From positions 82,403 to 128,472 of the forward strand of contig JAGPVP010000019.1 in NCBI GenBank assembly GCA_018066965.1: DNA of 46,070 nt, in the 5' to 3' direction. The DNA is from Zhongshania sp. GTDB taxonomy: Bacteria > Pseudomonadota > Gammaproteobacteria > Pseudomonadales > Spongiibacteraceae. The notes under the pieces were generated by a model. That model worked only from the letters and a program-made list of their open reading frames with translations. It ran no database searches and was not told where the DNA came from. Below, in pieces: positions 27,319 through 35,923 of the stretch. Each line of letters opens with the position of its first letter. The stretch's first letter is position 1. The translations under genes and the position numbers were made by a program.

Positions 27319-28529
27319 AAACTGTCACTCCATTCCGCATCGCGCTCACCAAAGTCCCAGCCCTGGCCATTATCGCGATAGCGTTTTAATACCTGCTTTG
27401 CAACCGATTGGATATGCACCTCATCTGGGCCATCGTAAATTCGTGCTTCGCGGGCATGGCGGTACATGCGGCTCAACGGCGTGTCGTCAGTAAGGCCGGC
27501 TGCGCCATAAACTTGAATGGCTCGGTCTACAACATTGTGAAGCATACGTGCACCGACCACTTTAATCGCGCCAATTTCTACCCGCGCCGCATCGCCGCTA
27601 TCTATGCAACGGGCGGCATGTAGGGTGAGCTGTCGGCAGGCTTGAATCTCAGCCAAACTATCAAACACATGCTGCTGCATAAGCTGTTTATCTGCAAGGC
27701 TAGAACCAAAGGCGCTGCGACTATGAAGCCGCTCACACATTAAATCGAAGGCACGCTGGGCCTGACCCAACCAGCGCATACAATGGAATATTCGGCCCGG
27801 CCCTAAACGCCGCTGTGCAATCACAAAGCCCTCACCACGGCCGCCTAAAAGGTGATGTTCAGGCACACGGATGTCATGGTATTTCACTTCAAAGTGACCG
27901 CTATTCAGACCCAATAGGGGCGTATCTCTCACGATCTCGTATCCGACACTATCGGTTGGAACAATAATCATACTAAAGGCTTTGTGGTCTGGCGCGCCTG
28001 GCTCAGTGCGGCACATAATTGTGGTGTAGGCCGCGATATCCGCGCCAGTGGTAAACCACTTATGGCCATTAATGCGCCAATGCCCGCCTTCTAATACCGC
28101 GCTTGTTTGTAGCTGGGTAGGATCAGAGCTAGCCAAGGCGGGTTCTGTCATCGCGAAACTAGGGCAAATTTCACCCGCAACTAGGGGGCGCAAATACTGC
28201 TCCTGCTGCCGGGGCGAGGCGTACTGTTTGAGCATTAAAGAATCTTGCAAGGAATAGGTGCCAAACACCCGCTGCGCATACTCAGAACGACCAATCACCT
28301 CGTTGATATACACATAATCGAGAAACGGCATGCCCTGCCCGCCAATCTCCTTTGGGTGCCCTAAGGCCCATAGACCCTCGGCTTTAGCTTGTTGCATCAG
28401 CTCAGCAAGTTTTAGCTCAGAGACGGCCTTATCCGCACCCTGCAAAATTGATTCTGCAGGATAGATGCGCTGCTCCAAAAACTCCTTTGTTCGTTGGCGA
28501 ATTTCAAACCACGATGCAGACGCACTCAC
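27315..28529 (-). CDS. Acyl-CoA dehydrogenase, ACAD10/ACAD11/LvaC-type
   Basis: 404 aa. Contains SFAMTEPALASSDPTQLQTSA, INGHKWFTTGADIA and QVYGAAGLTDDTPLSRMYRHAREARI. The C-terminal base site is YDGPDEVH: an Asp replaces the usual Glu of YEGTS, while RRLGPGRIFHCMRW lacks Glu at the isovaleryl-type site. The motif YDGPDEVH is, to my recollection, characteristic of the ACAD10/11 group. First gene of the overlapping ACAD-kinase-DUF6285 operon. The GTG start has AGGAG seven nt upstream. Proposed role: eliminate phosphate from a 4-phosphoacyl-CoA and isomerise it to a 2-enoyl-CoA that can enter beta-oxidation. Confidence 0.92.
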   Translation of the reverse strand: MSASASWFEIRQRTKEFLEQRIYPAESILQGADKAVSELKLAELMQQAKAEGLWALGHPKEIGGQGMPFLDYVYINEVIGRSEYAQRVFGTYSLQDSLMLKQYASPRQQEQYLRPLVAGEICPSFAMTEPALASSDPTQLQTSAVLEGGHWRINGHKWFTTGADIAAYTTIMCRTEPGAPDHKAFSMIIVPTDSVGYEIVRDTPLLGLNSGHFEVKYHDIRVPEHHLLGGRGEGFVIAQRRLGPGRIFHCMRWLGQAQRAFDLMCERLHSRSAFGSSLADKQLMQQHVFDSLAEIQACRQLTLHAARCIDSGDAARVEIGAIKVVGARMLHNVVDRAIQVYGAAGLTDDTPLSRMYRHAREARIYDGPDEVHIQSVAKQVLKRYRDNGQGWDFGERDAEWSDSL

Positions 28530-28590
28530 AGCACACTCCTATTTTTTATGATTATGACTGCTGACAATACAAACAAGACGCCTTTTTATT

Positions 28591-28605
28591 GTCAAGTAAA
28601 TTGAC
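28591..28605. promoter_or_regulatory. Inverted repeat in the ACAD/VOC divergent promoter
   Basis: GTCAA-GTAAA-TTGAC is a perfect 5-bp inverted repeat between the lva-like operon and the VOC gene. It is followed by TTATATATGATAA. The AATTGAC-plus-AT-rich pattern recurs next to the MarR gene at 29888-29905. Confidence 0.5.
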
Positions 28606-28685
28606 TTTATATATGATAACTACAAATGTCGTCACGGCAAACCAACAATAACAACGATAGCCACCATAAAAGTAGCGAGATAAGT

Positions 28686-29249
28686 ATGAACGCATCACTA
28701 AAGCCATTACACAATATTCATCACGCCGCCTACCGCTGCCGTGACGCGGAACAAACCCGCTGGTTTTACGAAGACATACTGGGTTTAAAGCTGGCCGCCG
28801 CTTTTGAAGAAGACATCGACTTTGGTGAAGGCCTTGGCCGCAATCGCAATTTTTTGCACATCTTCTTTGAGATGGGCGATGGCAACTACCTGGCCTTCTT
28901 TGACGAGCCCGGTATATCTAAAGAAGAAGACTTTGGCCGCAAAGACAGTTTCGACATGCATTTGGCATTAGAAGCAGAAAGCATGGACGACTTACTTGCA
29001 TGGCACAAACGTATTAATGACGCCGGCAAAACCTGTCTTGGCCCCGTCGACCACGGTTTTGTGCATTCGGTCTATATGTACGACCCCAACGGCATACAAG
29101 TCGAGATCACCTGCCGCGCGACAGATCCTTCAATACTGCAAAAACATACCGACGATGCCCGCACATCATTAGCCGCGTGGACCCAGAAGACCCGCCCATT
29201 AAAGGAAAAAACCTTCGGTGCCGCTAAAATAGACAAGCGCGCCCGCTAA
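28686..29249 (+). CDS. VOC-family metalloenzyme (ring-cleavage dioxygenase/glyoxalase-like)
   Basis: 187 aa from the ATG at 28686; an ATG 60 nt upstream would add a low-complexity Asn/Ser/His-rich leader without a ribosome site. The putative metal ligands are His in HHAAYRC, His in DMHLALEAE and Glu in GIQVEITCRA, a complete His-His-Glu set. LGLKLAAAFEED and YMYDPNGIQVEI are VOC signatures. Extra C-terminal residues (about 140-187) resemble extradiol-type and biphenyl-2,3-diol dioxygenase-like members. Divergent from the lva-like operon. Substrate unknown. Confidence 0.88.
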   Translation: MNASLKPLHNIHHAAYRCRDAEQTRWFYEDILGLKLAAAFEEDIDFGEGLGRNRNFLHIFFEMGDGNYLAFFDEPGISKEEDFGRKDSFDMHLALEAESMDDLLAWHKRINDAGKTCLGPVDHGFVHSVYMYDPNGIQVEITCRATDPSILQKHTDDARTSLAAWTQKTRPLKEKTFGAAKIDKRAR

Positions 29250-29287
29250 CTACAGGCAGGCAGTAGAACATTCACGAGCTGCAATTT

Positions 29288-29740
29288 TTAGACGGGGGGC
29301 ACCACCACTATCGGCCCCCAGCCTTTGCTGAGCGCTTGCTTCAATTGTTTTAACTGCGCTTTACCGATGCGGTTGGCAAGCTCATCTTCTATACCGATAA
29401 CGGCTTTCTCGGCATCTTGGCGGATTTTATCGGCGGTGGCGCTAAATTGAACAATCTTTGCGCGACGGTCTGCTGGGTCTGGCACTAACTCCAGCAAGCC
29501 ATCGTCACGCATTCCCTGTAATAATTGATGAATAGCCTGACGACTTACGCCTAAATTACGCGCCAGAAATGCGGGGCGATTAATGCCCACCGTCACGCTG
29601 ATCATGATCATCGACTTGGTTCGGTTCATTCGCTCCCAGCCAGCCGCTTCAAGACTGGCTTGCAGGCTCTCGTCCATCCAGAAAAGGGCGTACGCAAGTG
29701 TGCCAATCAAAAAGTCCTGATGCTCTGCTATTTTTTTCAT
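29288..29740 (-). CDS. MarR-family transcriptional regulator
   Basis: 150 aa, winged helix: INRPAFLARNLGVSRQAIHQLLQGMRDDGLLEL forms the HTH and PDPADRRAKIVQFSATA the wing with its Asp-Arg-Arg motif. Helices at both ends make the usual dimer interface. It lies between the VOC gene and the alpha/beta hydrolase gene. A palindrome at 29888-29905 in its divergent promoter is its likely operator, and a similar sequence in the ACAD/VOC promoter suggests wider control. Confidence 0.92.
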   Translation of the reverse strand: MKKIAEHQDFLIGTLAYALFWMDESLQASLEAAGWERMNRTKSMIMISVTVGINRPAFLARNLGVSRQAIHQLLQGMRDDGLLELVPDPADRRAKIVQFSATADKIRQDAEKAVIGIEDELANRIGKAQLKQLKQALSKGWGPIVVVPPV

Positions 29741-29887
29741 TCCATTATCCAGCTAAATACCGCACTCAAAAGCATCCTCACTCACATCCCGCAAGAACGA
29801 TGGATTCCATCTATGTTTATTATAAGCACGCTATTGTATTCGGTATCGACCCAAAACACCTAGCGTAGCCATATCAATATTAGTAAA

Positions 29888-29905
29888 GATAATTGACATA
29901 TTATC
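29888..29905. promoter_or_regulatory. Candidate MarR operator
   Basis: GATAAT-TGACAT-ATTATC is a perfect 6-bp inverted repeat, about 150 nt before the MarR start and about 60 nt before the hydrolase start. Size fits a MarR site. The AATTGAC core is shared with the 28600 region. Confidence 0.6.
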
Positions 29906-29962
29906 GGTAAATTGCTCTACTGCCATTCATACTTTTCTTGTGAACAAGCAGCGAGTATCGTC

Positions 29963-31132
29963 ATGACCAATAAGAAAAAAGCCTACGAACGCGTACCCTA
30001 TTTAATTTTTTATCAGGACAAAAGTCCGTTTAAAGAAACCTACGGCGGCCCCATGGACTTTGGCGCGCTAAAGTCGCACCTGCTGCGCCCCGCCGAACCC
30101 AAAACTAACAATGTTATTGTGTTTATGCACCCCGTGGGTGGCGGCGAATACCTGCCAATGATTACCGAGCTGGCTAAAGCGGGTTATCCGGTGATTTATT
30201 GCCAAAGCCGCTATCCCGGCAATGACACCGCGCTGATCATGGAAAAAGTGGTCATCGATCTTGGCAACTGCATTCGCCACGCCAAGGAAAAATTTGGCTT
30301 TGATAAGGTGATTTTAGCGGGCTGGAGTGGCGGCGGTTCGCTGTCGATGTTCTATCAAAGTCAGGCAGAAAACCCGACCATCACTGAAACCCCAGCAGGT
30401 GACGCGGTAGACCTAACTGTTCAAGGCCTTATTCCCGCCGACGGCATTATGATGCTGGCAGCTCACATTAGCCGCACCCATACGTTAACGGAGTGGATAG
30501 ACGCCTCTGTTCTTGATGAGCAAGACCCCAGTCAGCGTGACCCTGAACTGGATCTTTACAACCCGCAAAATGCCAATCAACCGCCCTATTCTACCGCGTT
30601 TTTAGAACGGTATCGCGCAGCGCAAATTGCCCGTAATCGCAAAATCACAGCGTGGGTTAAAGACAAACTGGCAAGTTTAAAAGACAGTGGCCGAGCAAAC
30701 GATGAATTCGCCTTTGTGGTTCACGGCACCATGGCCGACCCGCGCTGGCTAGACCCCAGCATCGATGCAAATGATCGTCAGCCACGCTGGTGCTATTTGG
30801 GTGATCCTGAGGTGGTGAATAACGGTCCGGTGGGCCTCGCCCGCTTCTGCACCCTGCGCAGCTGGCTGTCGCAATGGAGTTATGACGACTCCAATGCCGA
30901 CGGGCTACGATGTGCACAGACCATTACAGTACCGGCGTTAGTTATTGGCAATAGCGCCGACGACGCCTGCACACCAAGCCACACCACGCGAATATTCGAT
31001 GCCATAGCCCATAACAACAAGGAGATGCATGAGATTAAAGGCGCTACTCATTACTATTTCGGGCAAGAGGCTCAGTTAAATGAAGCCGTCCAGCTTTGTG
31101 GTGACTGGTTACAACGCAAAAATTTGCTCTAA
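29963..31132 (+). CDS. Alpha/beta hydrolase
   Basis: 389 aa. Nucleophile elbow GWSGGG (Ser122), oxyanion strand VIVFMHPVGGGEYLP (HPVGGG, 56-61), acid in IGNSADDACTPSHT and catalytic His in IKGATHYYFGQ make a complete triad. A cap-like insertion lies between about 150 and 300. No signal peptide, hence cytoplasmic. The ATG at 29963 is preferred over a TTG 51 nt upstream. Divergent from the MarR gene, so probably MarR-controlled. Could hydrolyse an ester or thioester in the neighbouring acid catabolism; specificity unknown. Confidence 0.9.
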   Translation: MTNKKKAYERVPYLIFYQDKSPFKETYGGPMDFGALKSHLLRPAEPKTNNVIVFMHPVGGGEYLPMITELAKAGYPVIYCQSRYPGNDTALIMEKVVIDLGNCIRHAKEKFGFDKVILAGWSGGGSLSMFYQSQAENPTITETPAGDAVDLTVQGLIPADGIMMLAAHISRTHTLTEWIDASVLDEQDPSQRDPELDLYNPQNANQPPYSTAFLERYRAAQIARNRKITAWVKDKLASLKDSGRANDEFAFVVHGTMADPRWLDPSIDANDRQPRWCYLGDPEVVNNGPVGLARFCTLRSWLSQWSYDDSNADGLRCAQTITVPALVIGNSADDACTPSHTTRIFDAIAHNNKEMHEIKGATHYYFGQEAQLNEAVQLCGDWLQRKNLL

Positions 31133-31138
31133 AGCAGC

Positions 31139-31561
31139 CTAACCTGCACTCACCGCCTTCTGGCGCTTACTTTTGCAGACCGGAATATCAATATCCTGTA
31201 CAGATAAGCGCCGCACTTTGCCGTTCAACAAGGGCCATTCAATTTCACTGCCCTTTTGCAAGCCAAGCAATGCGCAGCCTACCGGCGACAAAACTGAAAC
31301 TTTTAATAAGGTCACGTTTGCCTGCCACGGCATCACCAAGGTCACCTTGGTTAAAGTGAGTGCGTCTAAATCCATAAACGTAACGACTGAATCTATACAC
31401 ACAAAGTCATTATTGTAATCACAGTCTTCAACAATATCTGCGCGATCAACTTCTGACTGTAAATCCTTTGCTGCATCGGAGCGGTTACGACGAATAAACT
31501 CGGTTAAAGCCTGGTAATCAGATTGCTTTACAAAAATAGGGATATGCGACAAATCTTGCAC
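31139..31561 (-). CDS. rnk: Rnk / GreA-GreB-type RNA polymerase-binding regulator
   Basis: 140 aa. C-terminal FKBP-like GreA/B domain: VSVLSPVGCALLGLQKGSEIEWPLLNG with the conserved SPxGxALLG; the N-terminal part is a short helical region like Rnk rather than the long GreA coiled coil. Rnk is named as regulator of nucleoside diphosphate kinase and binds RNA polymerase near the secondary channel. The start is a GTG at 31561 with GGAG six nt upstream; a GTG at 31573 has no ribosome site. Only 6 nt separate it from the convergent hydrolase. Confidence 0.9.
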   Translation of the reverse strand: MQDLSHIPIFVKQSDYQALTEFIRRNRSDAAKDLQSEVDRADIVEDCDYNNDFVCIDSVVTFMDLDALTLTKVTLVMPWQANVTLLKVSVLSPVGCALLGLQKGSEIEWPLLNGKVRRLSVQDIDIPVCKSKRQKAVSAG

Positions 31562-31583
31562 AATTTTCTCCACAGCAAAACTC

Positions 31584-31609
31584 GGCTATATTTTTTAAAA
31601 ATATCAGCC
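31584..31609. promoter_or_regulatory. Palindrome upstream of rnk
   Basis: GGCTATATTTTT and AAAAATATCAGCC pair with one bulge, centred about 35 nt before the rnk start. Possibly an operator or the AT-rich promoter core. The rest of 31562-31793 shows nothing convincing. Confidence 0.35.
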
Positions 31610-31793
31610 ACTAATATTAATTTGATTAGGTTGGAAGCGGTGCTGGCGACTGAGTAAAACTCAATCGCCCTAGGAGAGGAAGGCGGCAAAAATCCCAGCG
31701 CAGACCGCGCCGAAATTGAAACCTTTAACTGTATAAATCGATAACGTGTTCATGGACTTGAGACTAACAGTTTTTTAAAACTTAGCAAGTATC

Positions 31794-34286
31794 CTAGTAA
31801 TCATAAATATGTTCTAGAGCGATGCCATGGCCTTGTACATCAGCGATTAATTTCGCCAAACCAGTTACCGCCACCATCAACACAACACGCTCGTGGCTCT
31901 CGTCTGACACCAGCCGCGACCGAAATAACTCCTGCGCATTGAGCGTAGACATATCCGCATCCTTATTTACCAACAAGGACACCGCAATTTGATGGTTGCC
32001 AGAGATGTCGCTGATCGTCCATTCAGTATTAAGGAATTTAGGCATGATCTCAGTAAAACCACCCCAGCGCGGCACCGACATAATATAGTCGTCACCGCCG
32101 GTTGCGACGATTTCTGAACCCTCTGGCTCTTTCGGCAAACGTATACTATTACTTTGCACGCGCTGCGCCGTGAGGTAAATCCGCTTATCGGTTTCACCGT
32201 AGGTAGATTGGGCGGCATATTTAATTAATTTGGCATAAAGCGATTTCACGCCAAACTCAGCGCTGAAAAACAACTTCCGCTCCCATTTACGAAAGGCGTG
32301 TTCGCCCCAGAGCGGTGCCTCCGACCAAATTCGATCTCGCCAACCGGCAAAATCAAACTCATACCAAGGTTCATCAAATATCAGCTCACTATAAGCCCGA
32401 TGTGCCTGCAGAATAATCACATCCTCGGGCGTGTCTTCACCATCGGCAAGCCAGCGGCTCAGACGCCCAAGACTAGCTTCATAAGCACCTTTCACTACAT
32501 ATTCCAGACTGGTGCTAATGCCAATAACCCGCAGCATGGTGCGATACTCTGAATTTGCGGGGTAATTCTCCGCACTCATCGCCACCACTCGGTCGTACAA
32601 AGCCCAGTATTCATCGATACTCGCCAAGAACGGGAAACTGCTGGGGTCGCCGCCATTTGCTAAATAGTCGGCGTATTCCTTGGGCTGGAACACCAAATAC
32701 CACTCAGGAATCGTCAGTAAAGTTTGCTCAACTGGGCGATAATATTCCCCAATATCTTTGCGAGTAGCGGCCATTAAATCGGTATTGAACGGATAGTATT
32801 TAGACCAGAGCATATTCACAAAGCGGTTATTTGGATCTAGCCGCCATTTCAATCCAAAATAGTCTTTGGCACGCGGGTAGGCCGCTTTGAATTGCTCGGT
32901 GCTCGCCTGAAGTTGGTAAGGCAAATAATAGGCACCACCGACGGCTATCGCCGCGTCGATCATCTCACTGCTCCAAACGCTCACCGCCTGCTTAGCCTCG
33001 GCATCGGTGCCTTGGCGGTAATACACGACAAAGGCGAATACCTCAGTCGGCGCCCAAGACAGCAGGGTATTGGTGTCCGCCTTGGCGTGGCGAATACTCA
33101 CATTGAGGATATTGGCTTTATTACGCTGGAAAATTTCGCGCATCTTGGGCACAAATTCGTCAAAACGCTCAACAGGTACAAAATACTCACGCAAGCCGTA
33201 GGTGTATTCCGAGCGATCTTCAGGCTCTAATTCGGCCACGTCGTAACTGGCTTCGTAATTACGCCACACCACCTTTTCGGGGTAATACAACAGCGGATCA
33301 ATTAGATGCTGCCTAGACCACTTGCCAAAGTCAGACCCTGCAACAAATTTCTCCAGCGCCACTTCCACGCGGTAGTCCTGATCTGCCGGCATCAATCTAT
33401 CGGTTTCAGTTACCGGCTTATCACTGGCATACCAACTAACGTCGCGTAACTCACTAAAGCCTGGCGGGTATATATCGGCATTGTGAAATACCACGTCTTT
33501 GTTATCGCGAATAGCGTCGCGGAAATATGTCGAATATTCCTCTACTGGCATCGCCCGCACTTTGCGCTCTACCGCCACATTATCTTCTAACTGCAGCGTT
33601 GCCTCGACAATCACGCCAAGTCCGCCATAACCGCCAATGGCGCCGTAAAAAATATCAGCATTTTCAGTTGGCGAAGCACTGACCAATGATCCATCGGCTA
33701 ACACCAACTTCAGGCCCAACACCGATCCCACCAGCGGCCCCTCGCCTATATAGCGGCCGTGAACATTTACGCTTAGCGAGCCACCAACAGTAAAGTTAGC
33801 GTAGGTTTGCATGATTTTAATAGACAGGTTCTGGGGATCAATTTCCGTCTGCAATTGCCGCCAGCTGATGCCCGGCTGAACCGTAACCTGCTTGGTATCA
33901 ACGTCTAATGCCAACACCTTATTAAAGCTGCGCATGTCGATATGTAGGCTGTCTGGGTAAGCCGTTTGACCGCCCTGACTATAGCGACCGCCGCCGATAG
34001 ACACCCGCCCTTCACTCTCGCGTATGGCTTGCTGTATGTCCTCAACGGTCTTGGGAGCAACAACCTTCCCCACCCGCACCGCATTTAGATGCGTAACATC
34101 GTTAACGACCAGCGGTAGTTTTGGCGCTACAAATTCATCGTCACCTGCCCGCAGCACCACGACGGTAGTCGCAATTCCCGCCACGATTACGACAACAATA
34201 AGCAGCACTGCTAAACTGCGAATCAAGGTCCAAAATACCTTAAAGCAACGACGCAATATTGATCCAACAAATTCCAACAAGCTCAA
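31794..34286 (-). CDS. Membrane-anchored FAD-binding oxidoreductase with a long unassigned C-terminal region
   Basis: About 830 aa. One N-terminal transmembrane helix (about 22-46). Then a VAO/PCMH-type FAD domain: GRVSIGGGRYSQGGQTAYPDSL, VTVQPGISWRQLQ, TYANFTVGGSLSVNVHGRY and GAIGGYGGLGVIVEATL. The usual covalent-flavin His (GGGHS) is Arg/Tyr, so FAD is probably non-covalent. The oxidase region ends near 515 (NRFVNMLWSKYYPF). About 315 further residues start with TLLTIPEWYLVFQPKEYA, a motif I recall from uncharacterised proteins. The start is a TTG (34286 or, better spaced from GGGAG, 34280). The catalytic domain should face the periplasm. Divergent from the Tat-signal protein 54 nt away. 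Confidence 0.88.
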   Translation of the reverse strand: MSLLEFVGSILRRCFKVFWTLIRSLAVLLIVVVIVAGIATTVVVLRAGDDEFVAPKLPLVVNDVTHLNAVRVGKVVAPKTVEDIQQAIRESEGRVSIGGGRYSQGGQTAYPDSLHIDMRSFNKVLALDVDTKQVTVQPGISWRQLQTEIDPQNLSIKIMQTYANFTVGGSLSVNVHGRYIGEGPLVGSVLGLKLVLADGSLVSASPTENADIFYGAIGGYGGLGVIVEATLQLEDNVAVERKVRAMPVEEYSTYFRDAIRDNKDVVFHNADIYPPGFSELRDVSWYASDKPVTETDRLMPADQDYRVEVALEKFVAGSDFGKWSRQHLIDPLLYYPEKVVWRNYEASYDVAELEPEDRSEYTYGLREYFVPVERFDEFVPKMREIFQRNKANILNVSIRHAKADTNTLLSWAPTEVFAFVVYYRQGTDAEAKQAVSVWSSEMIDAAIAVGGAYYLPYQLQASTEQFKAAYPRAKDYFGLKWRLDPNNRFVNMLWSKYYPFNTDLMAATRKDIGEYYRPVEQTLLTIPEWYLVFQPKEYADYLANGGDPSSFPFLASIDEYWALYDRVVAMSAENYPANSEYRTMLRVIGISTSLEYVVKGAYEASLGRLSRWLADGEDTPEDVIILQAHRAYSELIFDEPWYEFDFAGWRDRIWSEAPLWGEHAFRKWERKLFFSAEFGVKSLYAKLIKYAAQSTYGETDKRIYLTAQRVQSNSIRLPKEPEGSEIVATGGDDYIMSVPRWGGFTEIMPKFLNTEWTISDISGNHQIAVSLLVNKDADMSTLNAQELFRSRLVSDESHERVVLMVAVTGLAKLIADVQGHGIALEHIYDY

Positions 34287-34340
34287 ACTCCCTTTTTAAT
34301 GTATAACAGCAGAATTCCTGTTAACGCAGTGAGCACAACA

Positions 34341-35351
34341 ATGAATAATGTTTCACGACGACAGTTTGTAAAATACCTTTCGCTGGTGTCCGCGCCACTA
34401 CTTGCCCAGCGCACACTAGCAGCAAATGACGTCGCAACCCCTGGCATTAACAAAACCACAGCGCCGTTTCCGTCGGTGCCATCATTGGTTGATGACAGCT
34501 TTGGCGGCAATTTTTCCTATATTTATCGCAACACCGAATTGCGCGAGCAATTTTTCAATTTCCTAGTAAATGTATTTCACCTCTACCCAGAGCAGGAGTT
34601 TCACGCACTTATTCAGAGCTTTGCGGAATCTTATAGCGCGGATGAAAACGTCTATAAACAACTACAGCAGAATATTGGCAATATTAAGCCGTTTTTGTCG
34701 GAATTAACATTTGCGCTGCCAGCCTTAAGCAAACAAAAACTCACCATGCGCACCCAAACCTGCGAACTACTAGATACTGGACGCCGTTATGAGGGCTATT
34801 TAGAAATAGGCTCTACTGGCCGCTATTTGGATGCCCTTGAAGAACCGCTAAACATTGTTGGCGAACGCTTTTTTCTTGCCGAGCAAGCGCCAACTTACTC
34901 ACTGACCGACATGATCGACCGCGGCCAAATAATGCAGGCTGGCCACTATATGCCGCTTGCCGATTACGCACCCAAGCTCGCAACAACCATTCCCAATAAC
35001 TCCTTAGATTTAGTGACTGTTTACATCGGCTTTCATCACTGCCCACTGCCACTAAGGGAACAGTTTATTAGCAGCATTCGCGATGCGATGAAGCCCGGTG
35101 GCTATTTAATCGTTCGCGATCACGACGCCCACAATGATGACATGCAGGCTATGGTCGGCCTCGCCCACGACGTCTTTAATCTGGGCACCAGCGAAAGCTG
35201 GGACTACAACGCCAAGGAATTGCGAAATTTCTATAGCTTAGCGTTTTTAGATGAGTGGCTCAGCAATTCTGGTTTTCAGGGCAGCGGCGAAAAGCTCTAC
35301 CAAAGCGACGACCCAACTCACAATGCCCTGATGCTATACCGAAAAGTTTAA
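34341..35351 (+). CDS. Tat-signal protein with a class I methyltransferase-like domain
   Basis: 336 aa. Twin-arginine signal SRRQFVKYL (5-13) followed by hydrophobic LSLVSAPLLA and an Ala-rich cleavage region. SAM-methyltransferase-like landmarks follow: YLEIGSTGRYLDAL (motif I, with the Gly-rich turn), NNSLDLVTVYIGFHHC and MKPGGYLIVRDHDA (post-I and motif IV-like). An exported methyltransferase would lack periplasmic SAM, so the fold may have another job. Alternatively, the leader acts as a membrane anchor. The ATG at 34341 begins the signal cleanly; an upstream ATG would add 14 residues. Divergent from the FAD oxidase and probably functionally tied to it. Confidence 0.82.
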   Translation: MNNVSRRQFVKYLSLVSAPLLAQRTLAANDVATPGINKTTAPFPSVPSLVDDSFGGNFSYIYRNTELREQFFNFLVNVFHLYPEQEFHALIQSFAESYSADENVYKQLQQNIGNIKPFLSELTFALPALSKQKLTMRTQTCELLDTGRRYEGYLEIGSTGRYLDALEEPLNIVGERFFLAEQAPTYSLTDMIDRGQIMQAGHYMPLADYAPKLATTIPNNSLDLVTVYIGFHHCPLPLREQFISSIRDAMKPGGYLIVRDHDAHNDDMQAMVGLAHDVFNLGTSESWDYNAKELRNFYSLAFLDEWLSNSGFQGSGEKLYQSDDPTHNALMLYRKV

Positions 35352-35419
35352 GCCCTAGGTCAGCCACGCATTATTCGCCGACGCTGCTACACTCAAAGGA
35401 CGAGAGGGAGCTAGACATC

Positions 35420-35923
35420 ATGATAAATATCCGTGATAACGAGCAAAGCGCAGAAATTATTCTGCGCCCGAACAGTTCGGCTAGCTGGGCTCAAAATCGC
35501 CGTATCATAATAGCGGTAATGATGGTGAACACCCTTTTCAGCATGGGATTCGTCGCCATTGGTGCCTGGCTGGTACTGCCATTTATGGGATTAGAATTGC
35601 TGATTATGTACCTAGTTATGAGCCGTCTCTTTCAAAAGCTGCAAATACAGCAAATTGTAAATCTAAACTCACAAACTCTCAGTATTGACGTCGGCCATCA
35701 GCGCTGTGAACGCAGCTGGCAATGGCCAAAAACGAACAGCTGCGTGCTAGTTACCGTTCGCCCCCACCCCTGGGACCCCTTGCAAATCAGCCTAAGCCAT
35801 TGCGGTGAGCACGTATTAATAGGCGGTTTTTTAAACAAAGATGACAGCCTGCAACTATTAAGCACCCTGCGCCGGCACCTGCCAGTCAGGCACTACAGCG
35901 AAGATTCAATAATCCATATTTGA
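35420..35923 (+). CDS. DUF2244 membrane protein
   Basis: 167 aa. Two adjacent transmembrane segments (about 29-52 and 54-71) surround the DUF2244 signature GAWLVLPFMGLELL. A C-terminal cytoplasmic beta domain follows with RPHPWDPLQISL and a final HVLIGGFLNKDD. The ATG at 35420 has GGGAG about 9 nt upstream; an upstream in-frame extension of 55 residues overlaps the methyltransferase gene and has no family features. DUF2244 genes often sit near cytochrome oxidase loci, which is not the case here. It overlaps the convergent MhpD-like gene by 18 nt. Confidence 0.85.
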   Translation: MINIRDNEQSAEIILRPNSSASWAQNRRIIIAVMMVNTLFSMGFVAIGAWLVLPFMGLELLIMYLVMSRLFQKLQIQQIVNLNSQTLSIDVGHQRCERSWQWPKTNSCVLVTVRPHPWDPLQISLSHCGEHVLIGGFLNKDDSLQLLSTLRRHLPVRHYSEDSIIHI

